The notes: generated by a model not told the origin, from the letters alone. Counted from the first letter of the stretch, positions 35,479 through 44,949 are shown. The stretch: DNA of 64,000 nt from Actinomycetota bacterium (GCA_019347675.1 JAHWKW010000016.1:18494-82493), one strand, 5' to 3'. Made by a program: numbers and translations.

Positions 35479-36438
35479 CTAACGAGCGTGTTCGGGACGG
35501 CACTGACCACGACGCCAGACGTCCAGCGGACGTCCGAGGAGACGTTCTAGCTGCGCGGTGTGGGGTTCGAGACGTTCCTGGAGAGCTCCCGCCAGGATGG
35601 GGTCGAGAGGTGGGTATTCGGACGGGCGGCGGTTGGCGCGGACGAGACCTGCCGCCAGCCGCCGCGTGCGCTCCTCGCCGACCGTCCGCCCGACCGCCCG
35701 GCGCACACCAGGGGGGATGCGCTCCATCAGACGCAGTCCGCGCTCGAGGGTGCGCGAGACCGGTTGCGAGGCGGTGTTGTCGCGCGGCAGCTCGGTCAGG
35801 TCACGCGGGGCCACGTCCAGGAACCGCCACAGCTGGGCAAGCTCACGCCGGGGATGGTTGATGAGTTCCTCCTGGACGAGGATCAGTAGCCGCTGCCGAC
35901 CGAACGCATCCATCCAGTGGCGCAGGAAGTCCGTGTACCGACCCGCAGTGAGGTAGGCGCGCCGCAGTTCGTCCGTAGGGATCTCCGACCACAGCGAGAC
36001 CGTGCCAGGGTCCACGGTGTCGGCCGCGACAGCCTCCTGGAAGCTGCGCGTCTCCTGTCCGGTCGCAACCTGGTCCCAGTACATCGAGTACGCGCGAGAC
36101 ACCGGATCACGCAGCACGGCGACGAGACGCAGTGAGGGGCGCGTGAGATCCGCCGCCACCCGACGGGCCGCGGCGGCACTGTACAGGTACCACGGAGTGG
36201 CCTCGCCACGGAAAGCGGCATCCGTTGCCGCTCCGAAGAACTCGGAGACGTACCAGTCGAGCCCCTTGGCGTAGTGACGCGCCGAGCAGAAGAACGTGGG
36301 TTCCTTCACCCGGGTCATGTAGATGTCGGGATGGTCGGACAGCACCCGGTACAGCGTCGTGGTGCCGGACTTCGGCGCGCCGATGACCAACAGGTTCGGT
36401 AGCCCTGCCCGGGCCTGGTCCCCGATGTCATGGGTCAC
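35479..36438 (-). CDS. PAPS-dependent sulfotransferase
   Basis: A 319-residue cytosolic sulfotransferase-like enzyme. The 5'-phosphosulfate loop is GAPKSGTTTLY and the 3'-phosphate binding segment is RDPVSRAYSMY, both at the usual spacing; a conserved FLDV segment follows. The heparan-sulfate NDST-like subgroup acts on carbohydrates, so sulfation of the polysaccharide or of a glycolipid is likely. GTG 36438 has GAGGGG eight bases upstream. The gene is divergent from the next GT4 gene, with starts 86 bases apart. Confidence 0.9.
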   Translation of the reverse strand: MTHDIGDQARAGLPNLLVIGAPKSGTTTLYRVLSDHPDIYMTRVKEPTFFCSARHYAKGLDWYVSEFFGAATDAAFRGEATPWYLYSAAAARRVAADLTRPSLRLVAVLRDPVSRAYSMYWDQVATGQETRSFQEAVAADTVDPGTVSLWSEIPTDELRRAYLTAGRYTDFLRHWMDAFGRQRLLILVQEELINHPRRELAQLWRFLDVAPRDLTELPRDNTASQPVSRTLERGLRLMERIPPGVRRAVGRTVGEERTRRLAAGLVRANRRPSEYPPLDPILAGALQERLEPHTAQLERLLGRPLDVWRRGQCRPEHAR

Positions 36439-36524
36439 GACGCAACCCCTCGCCGAACGCTCCCTCGAGGATGGTAAGGCAGCCCCCACGGGTACGGTTG
36501 GCACCCCGGTGACGGAGGAGTGGC

Positions 36525-37715
36525 GTGCGCAGTGCCGGTCCTGCGACGGATGCCCGCCCACTGATGGGGACGTCCGGGGGCAGGCCGTCCGGCGCGCTCC
36601 GGATCGGGCACCTCACCACGGTCGACATGAGCCTCGCTCTGCTGCTTGGCACCGAGCTCCAGGTAGACCTCGCGGCCGGACACACGGTGTTCGGGATCTC
36701 CAGCCCGGGACCGTTCGTGCCAGAGGTCGAGGCGCTCGGCGTGCAGCACGTCCCGCTCCCGGCGTTCACACGGGCGTGGGATCCGCGACGCGATCTGGCC
36801 GCTGCCCGGCAGCTGGTCCTCGCCCTGCGGACGCTCCACCTCGACGTCCTACATACCCACACCCCCAAGGCCGGGGTCCTGGGGCGGGTGCTTGGCCGGG
36901 TGTGCGGCGTGCCGGTGATCGTCAACACCGTACACGGACTGTGGGCTGCCCCCGACGATCCGCTGCCGAAGCGCGCGATCGTCGTCGCGGCGGAGGCGTT
37001 CGCCGCCCAGTTCTCCGACGCCGAGCTGTACCAGAACGCCGAGGACCGCCGACGGCTGTGCTGGGCGGTCCCGCCGCGCCGCAGCCTGACGGTCGGTAAC
37101 GGAGTTGACCTTGAGCGGTTCCAACCCGATCCCGACGCCCGGCGGGCGATCCGCGCCGAGATGGGAGTCCCCGACGGCGGCCTCGTTGTCGGCGGCGTCG
37201 GCCGACGGGTCGCCGAGAAGGGCATCAACGAGTTCGCGGCGATGGCACGCTCGCTCGCTGAACGCGCGGTGTTCGTCTGGGTGGGGCCCCCGGACGAGGC
37301 GAAGCCCGACCACCTGGACGAGGAACTCCCCGGCGTGTGCTTCCTGGGTCTACGCCGCGATGTGGAGGCGATCTACGCGGCGCTCGACGTGTTCGTGTTG
37401 CCCTCCTACCGGGAGGGCCTCTCACGGTCGGCCATGGAGGCCGCCGCCAGTGGCTGTGCGCTCGTCCTGAGCGACATCCGAGGCTGCCGGGAGATCGGGG
37501 AGGACGGCCGCCACCTCCTGCTGGTCCCCCCCGGAGACGCAGCGTCGCTCGCCCGGGCGGTGGCGCGGTTGCTCGACGACCACTCGCTGCGTGAACGCCT
37601 GGGGCGCAACGCTCGTCGACGTGCGCGGCGCCGATTCGATCAGCATCGCGTGGCCAGGACCTCCCTGGCCGTGTACCGCGAGGTCATGCTGCGGAAAGCC
37701 GCGTCTCGGCGATGA
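36525..37715 (+). CDS. GT4 family glycosyltransferase
   Basis: A 396-residue GT-B enzyme resembling PglA/WcaC-type proteins, with THTPKAGVLGRV and NTVHGLW in the N-terminal domain and VGRRVAEKGINEF and EX7E (YREGLSRSAMEA) in the C-terminal one. In Pgl-type systems this kind of enzyme adds the second sugar after the PglC-loaded first sugar. GTG 36525 has GGAGGAG just upstream. Its 3' end overlaps the convergent polymerase gene by 32 bases. Confidence 0.9.
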   Translation: MRSAGPATDARPLMGTSGGRPSGALRIGHLTTVDMSLALLLGTELQVDLAAGHTVFGISSPGPFVPEVEALGVQHVPLPAFTRAWDPRRDLAAARQLVLALRTLHLDVLHTHTPKAGVLGRVLGRVCGVPVIVNTVHGLWAAPDDPLPKRAIVVAAEAFAAQFSDAELYQNAEDRRRLCWAVPPRRSLTVGNGVDLERFQPDPDARRAIRAEMGVPDGGLVVGGVGRRVAEKGINEFAAMARSLAERAVFVWVGPPDEAKPDHLDEELPGVCFLGLRRDVEAIYAALDVFVLPSYREGLSRSAMEAAASGCALVLSDIRGCREIGEDGRHLLLVPPGDAASLARAVARLLDDHSLRERLGRNARRRARRRFDQHRVARTSLAVYREVMLRKAASRR

Positions 37716-38748
37716 CCTCGCGCGTCGGTGGTCCACCCAGCCGGCCCGCCCCGGTGGCCAGAAGCGCCGCCAACACCAGCACGACGGCCGGGGCATGAAG
37801 GACGTAGTCGATGCTCGCCTGCACGCCGAGCGCCGCCAGACCGGCCCCCGCCAACGCCGCGGCCGGATCGTGGGCGCTCACCGCCAACCGGACGAAGCCC
37901 CAACCCATCAGCGCGAGCAGTAGAAGGAGTCCTACGACACCGAGCTCCGCTGCGGCCTGCAGGTACTCGTTGTGGACGGCCACCGCATCGACATTGCCCC
38001 GTGCGCTCGGTGCCAGGTCGCGGAAACGCCCGGCCCCCACGCCCGTAACCGGATGCTCCGCCGCGAGATCCAGCGCCTCGGACCAGTACGAGAGACGTTC
38101 GGGGCTGAGCGCCCGGACCACCACGCGCTCCCGGGAGCCGTCATCCGCGGGCTCGAAACGATCGGCGATCCACCACGTGGAGGCCACCGCCGTCAGCAGC
38201 ACCGCGCCGCCCAGGGCCAGCAGGATGCGCGCGGACCGAGGGTCACGGACGCGGAACGCGATCGCCGGCAGCGCCAGCAGCACGATCGCCGCGACGGAGC
38301 CGCTGGCGAGGACCGCTACCACCACCGCCACGACGGCGACGGTGGCCAGGTCTCGGCCGGTGCGGGACTGCGCCGTGCGGGTCAACACGAGCCCGGACAC
38401 CGCGGCGAGCAGGTACAGGGCCGCCGACGCGTTCGCGTAGCTCAGGGCCCCGAACGCTTCACCAGTGCGCGGGGTCCCGGCGGCCGCCACCGGCCACATC
38501 GACAGCAGGGCGACGGCGACGAGGATGGCCACCGGTGGCGCGCACACACTCGCCTGGCGGACCGTCCGGACTATGAAGTACGTGGCCACAACAGCGCCCC
38601 CGAACTGGATCAGCGCCGATGGATCCCCCCCGGCCGCATGCGTGACCCTGTGCCCCCACCACATGGTCACGACGACGAGTCCCATGCCCGCCAGATCCAT
38701 CATGACGTCGTCCAGGATCGCTCGCGGGATCATCTCCGGACGCCTCAT
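37684..38748 (-). CDS. O-antigen ligase/polymerase-like membrane protein (Wzy_C)
   Basis: A 354-residue polytopic membrane protein with about ten helices. The large external loop and the following segment, HPVTGVGAGRF then HNEYLQAAAELGVVG, are the Wzy_C/O-antigen ligase signature; His of HNEYL is usually needed for ligation. It would polymerise lipid-linked repeat units or ligate glycans outside the membrane. ATG 38748 is chosen because it gives a short cytoplasmic N-terminus; the open frame extends to 38943 without hydrophobic or coding character. Confidence 0.85.
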   Translation of the reverse strand: MRRPEMIPRAILDDVMMDLAGMGLVVVTMWWGHRVTHAAGGDPSALIQFGGAVVATYFIVRTVRQASVCAPPVAILVAVALLSMWPVAAAGTPRTGEAFGALSYANASAALYLLAAVSGLVLTRTAQSRTGRDLATVAVVAVVVAVLASGSVAAIVLLALPAIAFRVRDPRSARILLALGGAVLLTAVASTWWIADRFEPADDGSRERVVVRALSPERLSYWSEALDLAAEHPVTGVGAGRFRDLAPSARGNVDAVAVHNEYLQAAAELGVVGLLLLLALMGWGFVRLAVSAHDPAAALAGAGLAALGVQASIDYVLHAPAVVLVLAALLATGAGRLGGPPTREVIAETRLSAA

Positions 38749-39389
38749 GGCAGCGGATGCTACGCCCGAGGGTCGCCTTGTCGGTGAGATCATCAACGGG
38801 TGGATGTCCTGGGCACACGGCAGGCCCCCGGAACGGCCACCGACCGGGTCGACGCCGTGGTCCCGGCTATTAGAGATCCCGGGAACGCGCCCACATCGGG
38901 GACGTCGTCGCGGGCCTGGATCGGCGCCTGGGCGACCGTGCACCCAGTACCCGGGCCGGCCAGAGCTTGTTCGGCGGAAGCGCGCGGGGAACCAGGCGGA
39001 TGGCCGCGGTGAGAGGGGTACCGGTTACCTTTGCCGGCCTGCCGGACATGCGCCTGTCGAGCCTGCCGCGAGCTGATGTCGTCGCCACCGTCGATATGCT
39101 GTGCTAGTGGTTCGAGTGGAACGCGTTGGCTGGACTCGATCGGTCGACGCTGCAGAGGGAACTGACCGCACATGGATGGACCTCAGCCTCTCTCTACGGA
39201 GGCACCGCCGGTTGGATCTCAGCCCATCTGTCGGCCGCCGCCCCCCAAGGTCAGGCGTTGGTGCATTCCTCCAGAACGGCGGACGCCAGCTCCGCAGGCC
39301 TCGTCGTGGTGGCGCGGCGTTTTTCGAGGGGTCGAGCTGGGAAGCAGGCGGCCCCCGGACCCCGTGGGACAGTGACCCGGGGCCGAGCC
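38749..39389. other. Intergenic region without a convincing gene
   Basis: About 640 bases between divergent genes. Frames here (for example 38793-39173 on the minus strand and the upstream extension of the phosphoglycosyl transferase frame from 39126) have mixed third-base composition and no recognisable domain. It may hold promoters for both neighbours. No strong hairpin or RNA gene was recognised. Confidence 0.45.
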
Positions 39390-39995
39390 GTGGGAACGAT
39401 CGAGCCGAAACCCGTGCAGAGAGCGATCAAGCGTGCCCTCGACATCGTCGTCGCGGCTGCGGGACTGGTCGTCATCTCGCCGTTGTTGGCCGTGGTCGCT
39501 CTCGCGATCCTCGTGACGATGGGGCAGCCCGTTCTCTTCCGGCAGCAGCGTCCCGGGCTGCATGAGGAGCCCTTCACGGTCTACAAGTTCCGGACGATGC
39601 GTCGCGGCCAGGGTGACGATGCCGAGCGACTGACCCGGTTGGGACGTTGCTTGCGTGCGACCTCCGTCGACGAACTACCCCAACTTTGGAACGTCTTGCG
39701 GGGCGATATGAGTTTGGTGGGCCCCCGACCGCTCCTGGTCGAGTACCTCGACCGGTACGACTCTGAGCAGCGACGCCGGCATGACATGAAGCCAGGTATC
39801 ACCGGCCTGAGCCAGGTGGCCGGCCGCAACGAGGTCCCGTGGACGCGACAGTTTGAGCTCGACGTCCGCTACGTGGACCGGTGGTGTTTGAGGCTCGACC
39901 TCGTGATCCTGACTCGCACCGTGGCGATGGTCCTCACTCGACGTGGTATCGCACAGCCCGGCCGAGCTACCCGGGACAGGTTCGGGCCTAGCTGA
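39390..39995 (+). CDS. Small monotopic phosphoglycosyl transferase (PglC-like)
   Basis: A 201-residue enzyme of the bacterial sugar transferase family (PF02397). It starts with a re-entrant membrane helix (KRALDIVVAAAGLVVISPLLAVV), then QQRPGLHEEPFTVYKFRTM, the catalytic Asp-Glu in TSVDELPQLWNVLRGDMSLVGPRP in pieces, and KPGITGLSQVAGRN. It transfers a sugar phosphate from UDP-sugar to undecaprenyl phosphate and so starts glycan assembly. GTG 39390 gives the usual length of about 200; the frame is open from 39126 but the extra 88 residues do not resemble the WbaP-type N-terminal domain. A second family member lies at 58.3-59.1 kb. Confidence 0.88.
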   Translation: MGTIEPKPVQRAIKRALDIVVAAAGLVVISPLLAVVALAILVTMGQPVLFRQQRPGLHEEPFTVYKFRTMRRGQGDDAERLTRLGRCLRATSVDELPQLWNVLRGDMSLVGPRPLLVEYLDRYDSEQRRRHDMKPGITGLSQVAGRNEVPWTRQFELDVRYVDRWCLRLDLVILTRTVAMVLTRRGIAQPGRATRDRFGPS

Positions 39996-40009
39996 ACCAG
40001 CGACCGCGC

Positions 40010-40819
40010 CTACGCATCGCACTGAGGCTCGGGGTGGAGTTCGACGCTTACCCGAACGGTCTGTCCGTCCCTTTGGAAGTAGCAAGCCTCGCTCGGATCG
40101 CTCGTGGTGAGAGCACGGAGACGATTGATCAGGTCGGCGACCGTCGTGGTTTCGCCCAGATCGAGGAAGCGAACGCCACGTTCCGCGAGGTCGCCCTTCG
40201 CATGGAAGGAACCTTCGTCGACCCGGTTCGGGATGGTGGCGTAGTCGCCGGTTCTCACACGGGGCCACACGTCCTCGAACAACGATCGCTCGGCTCTCAG
40301 GATCCGGCCGTAGAGGGTGTCAGCCGTGTCGTGGGCGAGGACGGGCACCCGCCTGCGGGCGATGATCGGACCCGCATCGACCTCTTCGACCATCCGGTGC
40401 AGGGTGGCACCCGCGAGAGTCTTATCGAGGATCGCCCAGCTCGGGGTGTGCCACCCGCGGTTGTGGGGCAGGTATGCGGGATGGAGGTTGATCCAGCCGC
40501 GCCCAGGGACGCGGAGGATGTCGGGGGGCACGATGTAGGGGAAGTGCACTGACAGCGCAAGGTCGAGATCGAGACTGCCAAGGCTGTGTCGGTGTTCCGG
40601 TCGGCGGAACTCGTCACCGCGGAGGACGGGGCCATCAGCCACCTCCCGGTACAGACGTACCAGTTCCTCTGCGTGGGAGGCACCCTGTCCAGCGCTCACG
40701 CACAGTGCAGCCGGCAGGTCCCCTCGCCCGACGAGGTACGTGAGGATCTCGACCGCGATACCCCGGTCGCCTGCGAAGAGGAAGACGGGACGATCGACTC
40801 GGGGTTCTCGACGGCTCAT
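40010..40819 (-). CDS. Sugar-nucleotide N-formyltransferase-like protein
   Basis: A 269-residue formyltransferase. The catalytic triad is visible as Asn and His in WINLHPAYLPHNRG and Asp in EVDAGPIIARR; a short C-terminal domain follows and ends with CYFQRDGQTVRV, similar to enzymes that formylate the 4-amino group of dideoxy sugars (for example Qui4N). That substrate would match the CapD-like dehydratase and DegT aminotransferase encoded at 51-56 kb. ATG 40819 is the better start; the frame continues to 40870. Confidence 0.85.
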   Translation of the reverse strand: MSRREPRVDRPVFLFAGDRGIAVEILTYLVGRGDLPAALCVSAGQGASHAEELVRLYREVADGPVLRGDEFRRPEHRHSLGSLDLDLALSVHFPYIVPPDILRVPGRGWINLHPAYLPHNRGWHTPSWAILDKTLAGATLHRMVEEVDAGPIIARRRVPVLAHDTADTLYGRILRAERSLFEDVWPRVRTGDYATIPNRVDEGSFHAKGDLAERGVRFLDLGETTTVADLINRLRALTTSDPSEACYFQRDGQTVRVSVELHPEPQCDA

Positions 40820-40898
40820 GACGGCGCCCGTCCACAGACGTGGACCGTGACCGCGGAACCATCCCGCCACATCGGCGCCGTCTGGTGGATACCCACTT

Positions 40899-42245
40899 TC
40901 ACGAACGGATCACGCGGCGATCACGGGCGGACAGGATGAGGACGAACAGGAACGGGAGCATCATCGTCCGCTGTCGCACAAGGATGCCGAAGTTGCCGAT
41001 GTAGGAGAAGCCGACGACGAACAGCGCGACGAACACGGCCGCGAAAGCCACGTAGGGCCGTCCCCAGATCGCGGCCAGGAACCTGGACGGTCGACGCAGT
41101 GGCTGGAAGAGCAGGCCCATCAGTACCACCCCTTCCCCAGCGGCAAGGAGCATCATCGGGTTGTCGGCCTCGGTGGGGAACGGTCGGAAGAGCACCGACG
41201 CGGTACCGGCCGGGAGGTCTCGCGGGGACGCGATCCCCACCGGCTCGAACTGCGAGCCCCCAATGCCCGACATATCGCTCGTCCGTTCCAGCACGGCGAT
41301 CACCTGTTCTGTCTCGAGCGGGTCGAAGTTCAGGAAATCGGCCGTCATCTTGACGGTGGCGACCACCGCGAAGGTGACGAGGATCGCGATGACGATGGCG
41401 TGGAGAGGACGGCGTACGCCCCGGTGGCCGATGCGGTGGCGCAGCACGCCGATCCCGACTGCGAAGGTAAACATGGCGGCCACGTGCGGACGGACGAGAG
41501 CCATGCCCAGCGAACCCAGCGCGACGAGGAGGTACCCGCTAGGCCGTCGTATGAGTATCCGTGCCACGCCGTACGCCCCGATCCCCAGGAACAGCGCGAA
41601 CCACGCCTCCTTGCCGATCGGGGAGGTCCAGAACACCAAGCTCGGGAAGAACAGCACCAGCAGGCCGTAGGGCCGCGCGTTAGCGTCGGGCTCCGCGAGA
41701 CGGTACGCGCGGTACATGAGCCAGTGGCCACAGATCCCCGCGAGCGCGAACACCAGGAAACCGGTCACCGTCGATTCGCCGAGCAGCGCAAACAGTGCCG
41801 CGGTCGCCACGATGATGGTCCCGGTCCCGCGCAGGGTGAAGCCGCCTAGATCCTGGCGCGTGATGTCCAGCACCAGCCCCTGTCCCAGGCGGTCGGCCAG
41901 GGCCCCGCCGAGGCGGGAGTAACCGAAAGCGTCCGCGACCCCGTCGTAGATCGCCGAGAACACCCACAGGTACGCGATCGAGCTCACCAGACGCACGACG
42001 ACCGCCGTCGGCAGGACCCAGTCGCCGAGCAGGCCGTCGCGGCGACCGGCGCGCACCGCCCAGATGGTGGCGCCGGCGAGCAGGAACGGTCCGGTGACGA
42101 CGGCGCCGGCGATGTCGTAGGGCACGTTGTCCAGGCTCCACGTGACCGTCATCACCCAGGCGGCGACGAACGCCAGACCGGCCACGGTGATCACGCCAGG
42201 CCTCAACGCGTCCACAATCGGCAGGTGGGACCGGACCCGGTTCAC
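40899..42245 (-). CDS. Polytopic membrane protein, putative repeat-unit polymerase
   Basis: A 448-residue protein with about eleven hydrophobic helices and a large extracytoplasmic loop of about 65 residues near residue 320. The segment FFPSLVFWTSPIGKEAW in the middle and the closing FSYIGNFGILVRQRTMMLPF resemble uncharacterised EpsG/Wzy-like polymerases. Its GTG start overlaps the stop of the Wzz-like gene (GTGA), and such neighbours usually form the export and chain-length unit. Polymerase function is inferred from context. Confidence 0.75.
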   Translation of the reverse strand: MNRVRSHLPIVDALRPGVITVAGLAFVAAWVMTVTWSLDNVPYDIAGAVVTGPFLLAGATIWAVRAGRRDGLLGDWVLPTAVVVRLVSSIAYLWVFSAIYDGVADAFGYSRLGGALADRLGQGLVLDITRQDLGGFTLRGTGTIIVATAALFALLGESTVTGFLVFALAGICGHWLMYRAYRLAEPDANARPYGLLVLFFPSLVFWTSPIGKEAWFALFLGIGAYGVARILIRRPSGYLLVALGSLGMALVRPHVAAMFTFAVGIGVLRHRIGHRGVRRPLHAIVIAILVTFAVVATVKMTADFLNFDPLETEQVIAVLERTSDMSGIGGSQFEPVGIASPRDLPAGTASVLFRPFPTEADNPMMLLAAGEGVVLMGLLFQPLRRPSRFLAAIWGRPYVAFAAVFVALFVVGFSYIGNFGILVRQRTMMLPFLFVLILSARDRRVIRS

Positions 42246-43891
42246 CTCTTGCGGAAGCCACGGCTGCCGAACGACGCCGTCGAGGGGGGACCGGCCACGG
42301 TGGGGACCGCCCCTCTCCGGAGCGCTCCGGAGGCCCTGCGCCGGTAGACGTCCAGAGCGGTGGACGCGCCCGCCCGGCGTGGGAGGTGCCTCCTGAACCG
42401 CAGCAGGAGGACTCCCGCCGACGACTCGCCGACCTGGTCGAGGTAATCACGGGCGCGTTCCGCAGCGTCCCTGCGACTGCAGACGGCCCGTGCCACGAGC
42501 AGCACCCCGTCCACGCCGTGCAGCAGGGCTGCGGCGTCCCCGCTGCCGAAGATGGGACCGGCGTCGACGAGCACCAGGTCGAACCCCGACAGGCGCTCGC
42601 CGTGGATCGCCTCCAGGTCGGGCCGGGAACTCAGCTTGTCGGCGCTCACGTATACCCCGGGCAGTGCCGTATCGAGCAACCCCGCCCTGCCGGTCGCCGT
42701 CGTCGACAACGCGGCCGATGCCTCCGCCCAATGGTCGCCGGTGGCCGTGACCACGACCCGGTACCCGGTGGCGGCCATCGCTCCGGCCAGGTGCGCCAGA
42801 GCCGTCGTACGTCCTTCGGCGGAACCCGCGGACGTGACAAGCACGACCTTCGGGGACGTACTGCCGTTGCGGCGGCCCGATCCCGTCGCGGTCGGAGACT
42901 CTGGGTACCCCGCATGAGCGTCGGAGATCCGGTGCAGGACCGCCATCCCGAGACGGGTGAATGCTTGCATCGCCTCGTCGTCCACCGGGACGTCCAGGAT
43001 CGCCGCCGGCTCCGCGGGCCCGGTGGGCAGGTCGATCTCCGCCAGAACCGGAACGGCGTAGACGGCCTCAAGCTGATCGCGGGTGTGTAGACGCCGGTCG
43101 CTGCGGTCGACCACGAATGCAAGCCCGAGTCCGAGCAGCACGCCCAGCGTGCCGCCGCCCAGTGCACGCGGCAGGCGCTTGGTCGGCGGCGGGGCGAACA
43201 CGGAGGTGGATGTGGGGATGGCGATCACCTCGCCCAGTCGGGTCACCCCCGGATCGGATGGTGGCTGCGAGACCAGCTCCTCCATGGTCTGGAGGTTCTT
43301 CCCGTAGGTGGTGACCAGCGCGTCGCGTTCCGCCCGCACGAGCAGCCACTCGATGGAGTCCGTGGGAAGTCCCTGCAGCTCGGCGTTCAGCTCCCGCACG
43401 CGTCCCTGCTGCTGGGCCACGAGGCGGCGGACGCGCTCCAGGGCATCATCGCGGAGTGACGCGTTCCGCTCGGCCGCGAACCGCATCAGCTCGTCGGCGT
43501 AGGCGTCCACCAACGTCGTGACCTTCTCCTGATCGGTCCCCAAGCTGGAGATCGTGATCATCGCGAGTCCCGAGTCGACCTCCACCTGCACCCGGGCAGC
43601 GAGCACGTCGGGGGTCACCTCCAGATCGAGACGCTCGATGACCGCGGCCGGGACGTCGCCCATCTCCGCCAATCTGGCCAGCAGCGGCAGGCTCACCTCG
43701 GAGGATGAGGTGGGGGAATCCGTGCTCCGGACCAGCATCTGGCTGGCCGTGTACTCGGTCACGCGGCGGGGAGGACCGACCTCAGCGGGCGCCGGCGCGG
43801 TGAACCAGGCCGTTCCCGCGGCGACGAGCACCGACGCGACCACGACCGGCCAGCGACGGCGGAGGATCCTCAGAGCCTCAGCCAGCTCCAT
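42242..43891 (-). CDS. Wzz/BY-kinase-like chain-length protein with altered Walker A
   Basis: A 549-residue protein with the Wzz domain layout: membrane helix 1 (about 14-32), an extracytoplasmic coiled-coil part, helix 2 (about 245-262, GGGTLGVLLGLGLAFVV), then a cytoplasmic P-loop-like domain as in bacterial tyrosine kinases such as CapAB. The Walker A equivalent reads SAGSAEGRTTAL, with Arg in place of the usual Lys; the Walker B-like part is DLVLVDAGPI. The C-terminus lacks a tyrosine cluster. It probably sets chain length without tyrosine kinase activity. A GGACA-N2-TGTCC palindrome lies 67 bases upstream of ATG 43891. Confidence 0.88.
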   Translation of the reverse strand: MELAEALRILRRRWPVVVASVLVAAGTAWFTAPAPAEVGPPRRVTEYTASQMLVRSTDSPTSSSEVSLPLLARLAEMGDVPAAVIERLDLEVTPDVLAARVQVEVDSGLAMITISSLGTDQEKVTTLVDAYADELMRFAAERNASLRDDALERVRRLVAQQQGRVRELNAELQGLPTDSIEWLLVRAERDALVTTYGKNLQTMEELVSQPPSDPGVTRLGEVIAIPTSTSVFAPPPTKRLPRALGGGTLGVLLGLGLAFVVDRSDRRLHTRDQLEAVYAVPVLAEIDLPTGPAEPAAILDVPVDDEAMQAFTRLGMAVLHRISDAHAGYPESPTATGSGRRNGSTSPKVVLVTSAGSAEGRTTALAHLAGAMAATGYRVVVTATGDHWAEASAALSTTATGRAGLLDTALPGVYVSADKLSSRPDLEAIHGERLSGFDLVLVDAGPIFGSGDAAALLHGVDGVLLVARAVCSRRDAAERARDYLDQVGESSAGVLLLRFRRHLPRRAGASTALDVYRRRASGALRRGAVPTVAGPPSTASFGSRGFRKR

Positions 43892-43957
43892 GCGACCCCC
43901 CGAGCATCGGCGTCAGGCCCACCCGCCAGGCTCTCCCGCGCGGAAGCGGTCCGGTAG

Positions 43958-43969
43958 GGACACCTGTCC
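43958..43969. promoter_or_regulatory. Palindromic operator candidate GGACA-CC-TGTCC
   Basis: A perfect inverted repeat 67 bases before the start of the Wzz-like gene and 13 bases after the stop of the PqqD-like gene. Same 10 fixed bases as the sites at 17947 and 59165; here the flank is GGGACACCTGTCCG. Confidence 0.5.
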
Positions 43970-43981
43970 GAGCGTGCGCCC

Positions 43982-44260
43982 TCACGGGACCCACTCGATC
44001 AGACCCGCTCGTTGGAACTCGCCCAGCACGCGTTCGAGGTCCTGGCTGACCACCTCTGGCTGCATGTTGCACAGCTCGCAGATCGCGTCCAGCATCTCCG
44101 CGGGGTAGGTCTCGCCGTCGCACAGGTCCCAGATCGCCAGGGCCGTGTCGTTCAGCAGATGGACCTTGCCGGTATCGGGGTCGAACAGGGTGTTCTCGCC
44201 TCTGGCCAGGTTCACCCAGACGTCGGGCTTGCGAGCGGGACGGGCCAGGGTGAGCTTCAT
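43982..44260 (-). CDS. PqqD-family peptide-binding protein
   Basis: A 92-residue PqqD-like winged-helix protein, the fold of RiPP recognition elements that hold a peptide for a modifying enzyme. The conserved pattern is present: R-G-E-N-T-L-F-D-P-D-T-G-K-V-H-L-L-N-D-T-A in pieces (LFDPDTGKVHLLN), IWDLCDG, and VSQDLERVLGEFQRAGLI. ATG 44260 overlaps the stop of the LuxR-type gene upstream (ATGA). It is one of four PqqD-like genes within 8 kb; no precursor peptide or radical SAM enzyme is adjacent. Confidence 0.85.
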   Translation of the reverse strand: MKLTLARPARKPDVWVNLARGENTLFDPDTGKVHLLNDTALAIWDLCDGETYPAEMLDAICELCNMQPEVVSQDLERVLGEFQRAGLIEWVP

Positions 44261-44949
44261 AGTTCGACTCCTGCCAGATGGTCGAGGAGGCCGTGCTGCA
44301 GCACGAACGACGCGGCCTCGAAGCGCGAGTTCATCTCGAGCTTGCCGAGCAGGTTGTTAACGTGGGTGCGGGCAGTCTCCGGGCTGATCACCAGCTCCTG
44401 GGCGATGTCGTTGTTGGTCACTCCGCGGGCGAGCAGCCGGAGCACCTCCCGCTCGCGCGGGGTCAGCCCCGACAGACGCAGCAGGGCGTCGTCACGTTCG
44501 CGACGGCGGTGGATGAGATTGGACAGCAGGCCGCCCAGCATACGGGGTGGGACGATCACCTCACCGCGGTGCACGGCCCGGGCGGAATCGATGAAGGTGG
44601 CAAGCGGGCAGTCCTTCGTGAGGAAACCGCTCACGCCGACTTCCAGTGCCGCGAGCAGCAAAGTGGACTCCTCCGCGTCCGCCAGCAACAGGACCCGGCA
44701 CTCCGGCACGGTCTCGCGGATGCGTCGGGTCACCTCCACGCCGCCGGGGGCGGGCAGGTCCGCACCGACGAAGGCGACGTCCGGACGGACCAGCGCCGCC
44801 ATGCTCACGGCGTCATCGCCGCCGGCGGCTTCCGCGACGACACGGAGGTCGCCCTGGTTGTCGAGGACCGTGCGCAGCGCCTCGCGGAACAACGACCGGT
44901 TGTCGGTGAGCAGGACCCTGATCTGCCCGTTGGGTGCACGATCGCGCAC
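44257..44949 (-). CDS. LuxR-type regulator with receiver lacking the phosphoacceptor Asp
   Basis: A 230-residue NarL-like protein. The receiver keeps the Asp16 region (LLTDNRSLF) and Lys (FLTKD), but where the phosphoacceptor is expected the sequence is VAFVGADLPAPGG, with Gly62 instead of Asp. The LuxR HTH is intact (LTPREREVLRLLARGVTNNDIAQEL). It is likely an atypical, phosphorylation-independent regulator. GTG 44949 has GAGG six bases upstream; ATG 45000 in frame is an alternative. It is translationally coupled to the PqqD-like gene, so it probably controls the polysaccharide or PqqD/HprK-like genes. Confidence 0.88.
   Translation of the reverse strand: MRDRAPNGQIRVLLTDNRSLFREALRTVLDNQGDLRVVAEAAGGDDAVSMAALVRPDVAFVGADLPAPGGVEVTRRIRETVPECRVLLLADAEESTLLLAALEVGVSGFLTKDCPLATFIDSARAVHRGEVIVPPRMLGGLLSNLIHRRRERDDALLRLSGLTPREREVLRLLARGVTNNDIAQELVISPETARTHVNNLLGKLEMNSRFEAASFVLQHGLLDHLAGVEL

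Noticed and set aside
39126..39389. N-terminal extension of the PglC-like protein from ATG 39126
   Set aside because: The 88 residues show mixed third-base use and no similarity to known N-terminal domains; the family core starts at the re-entrant helix.
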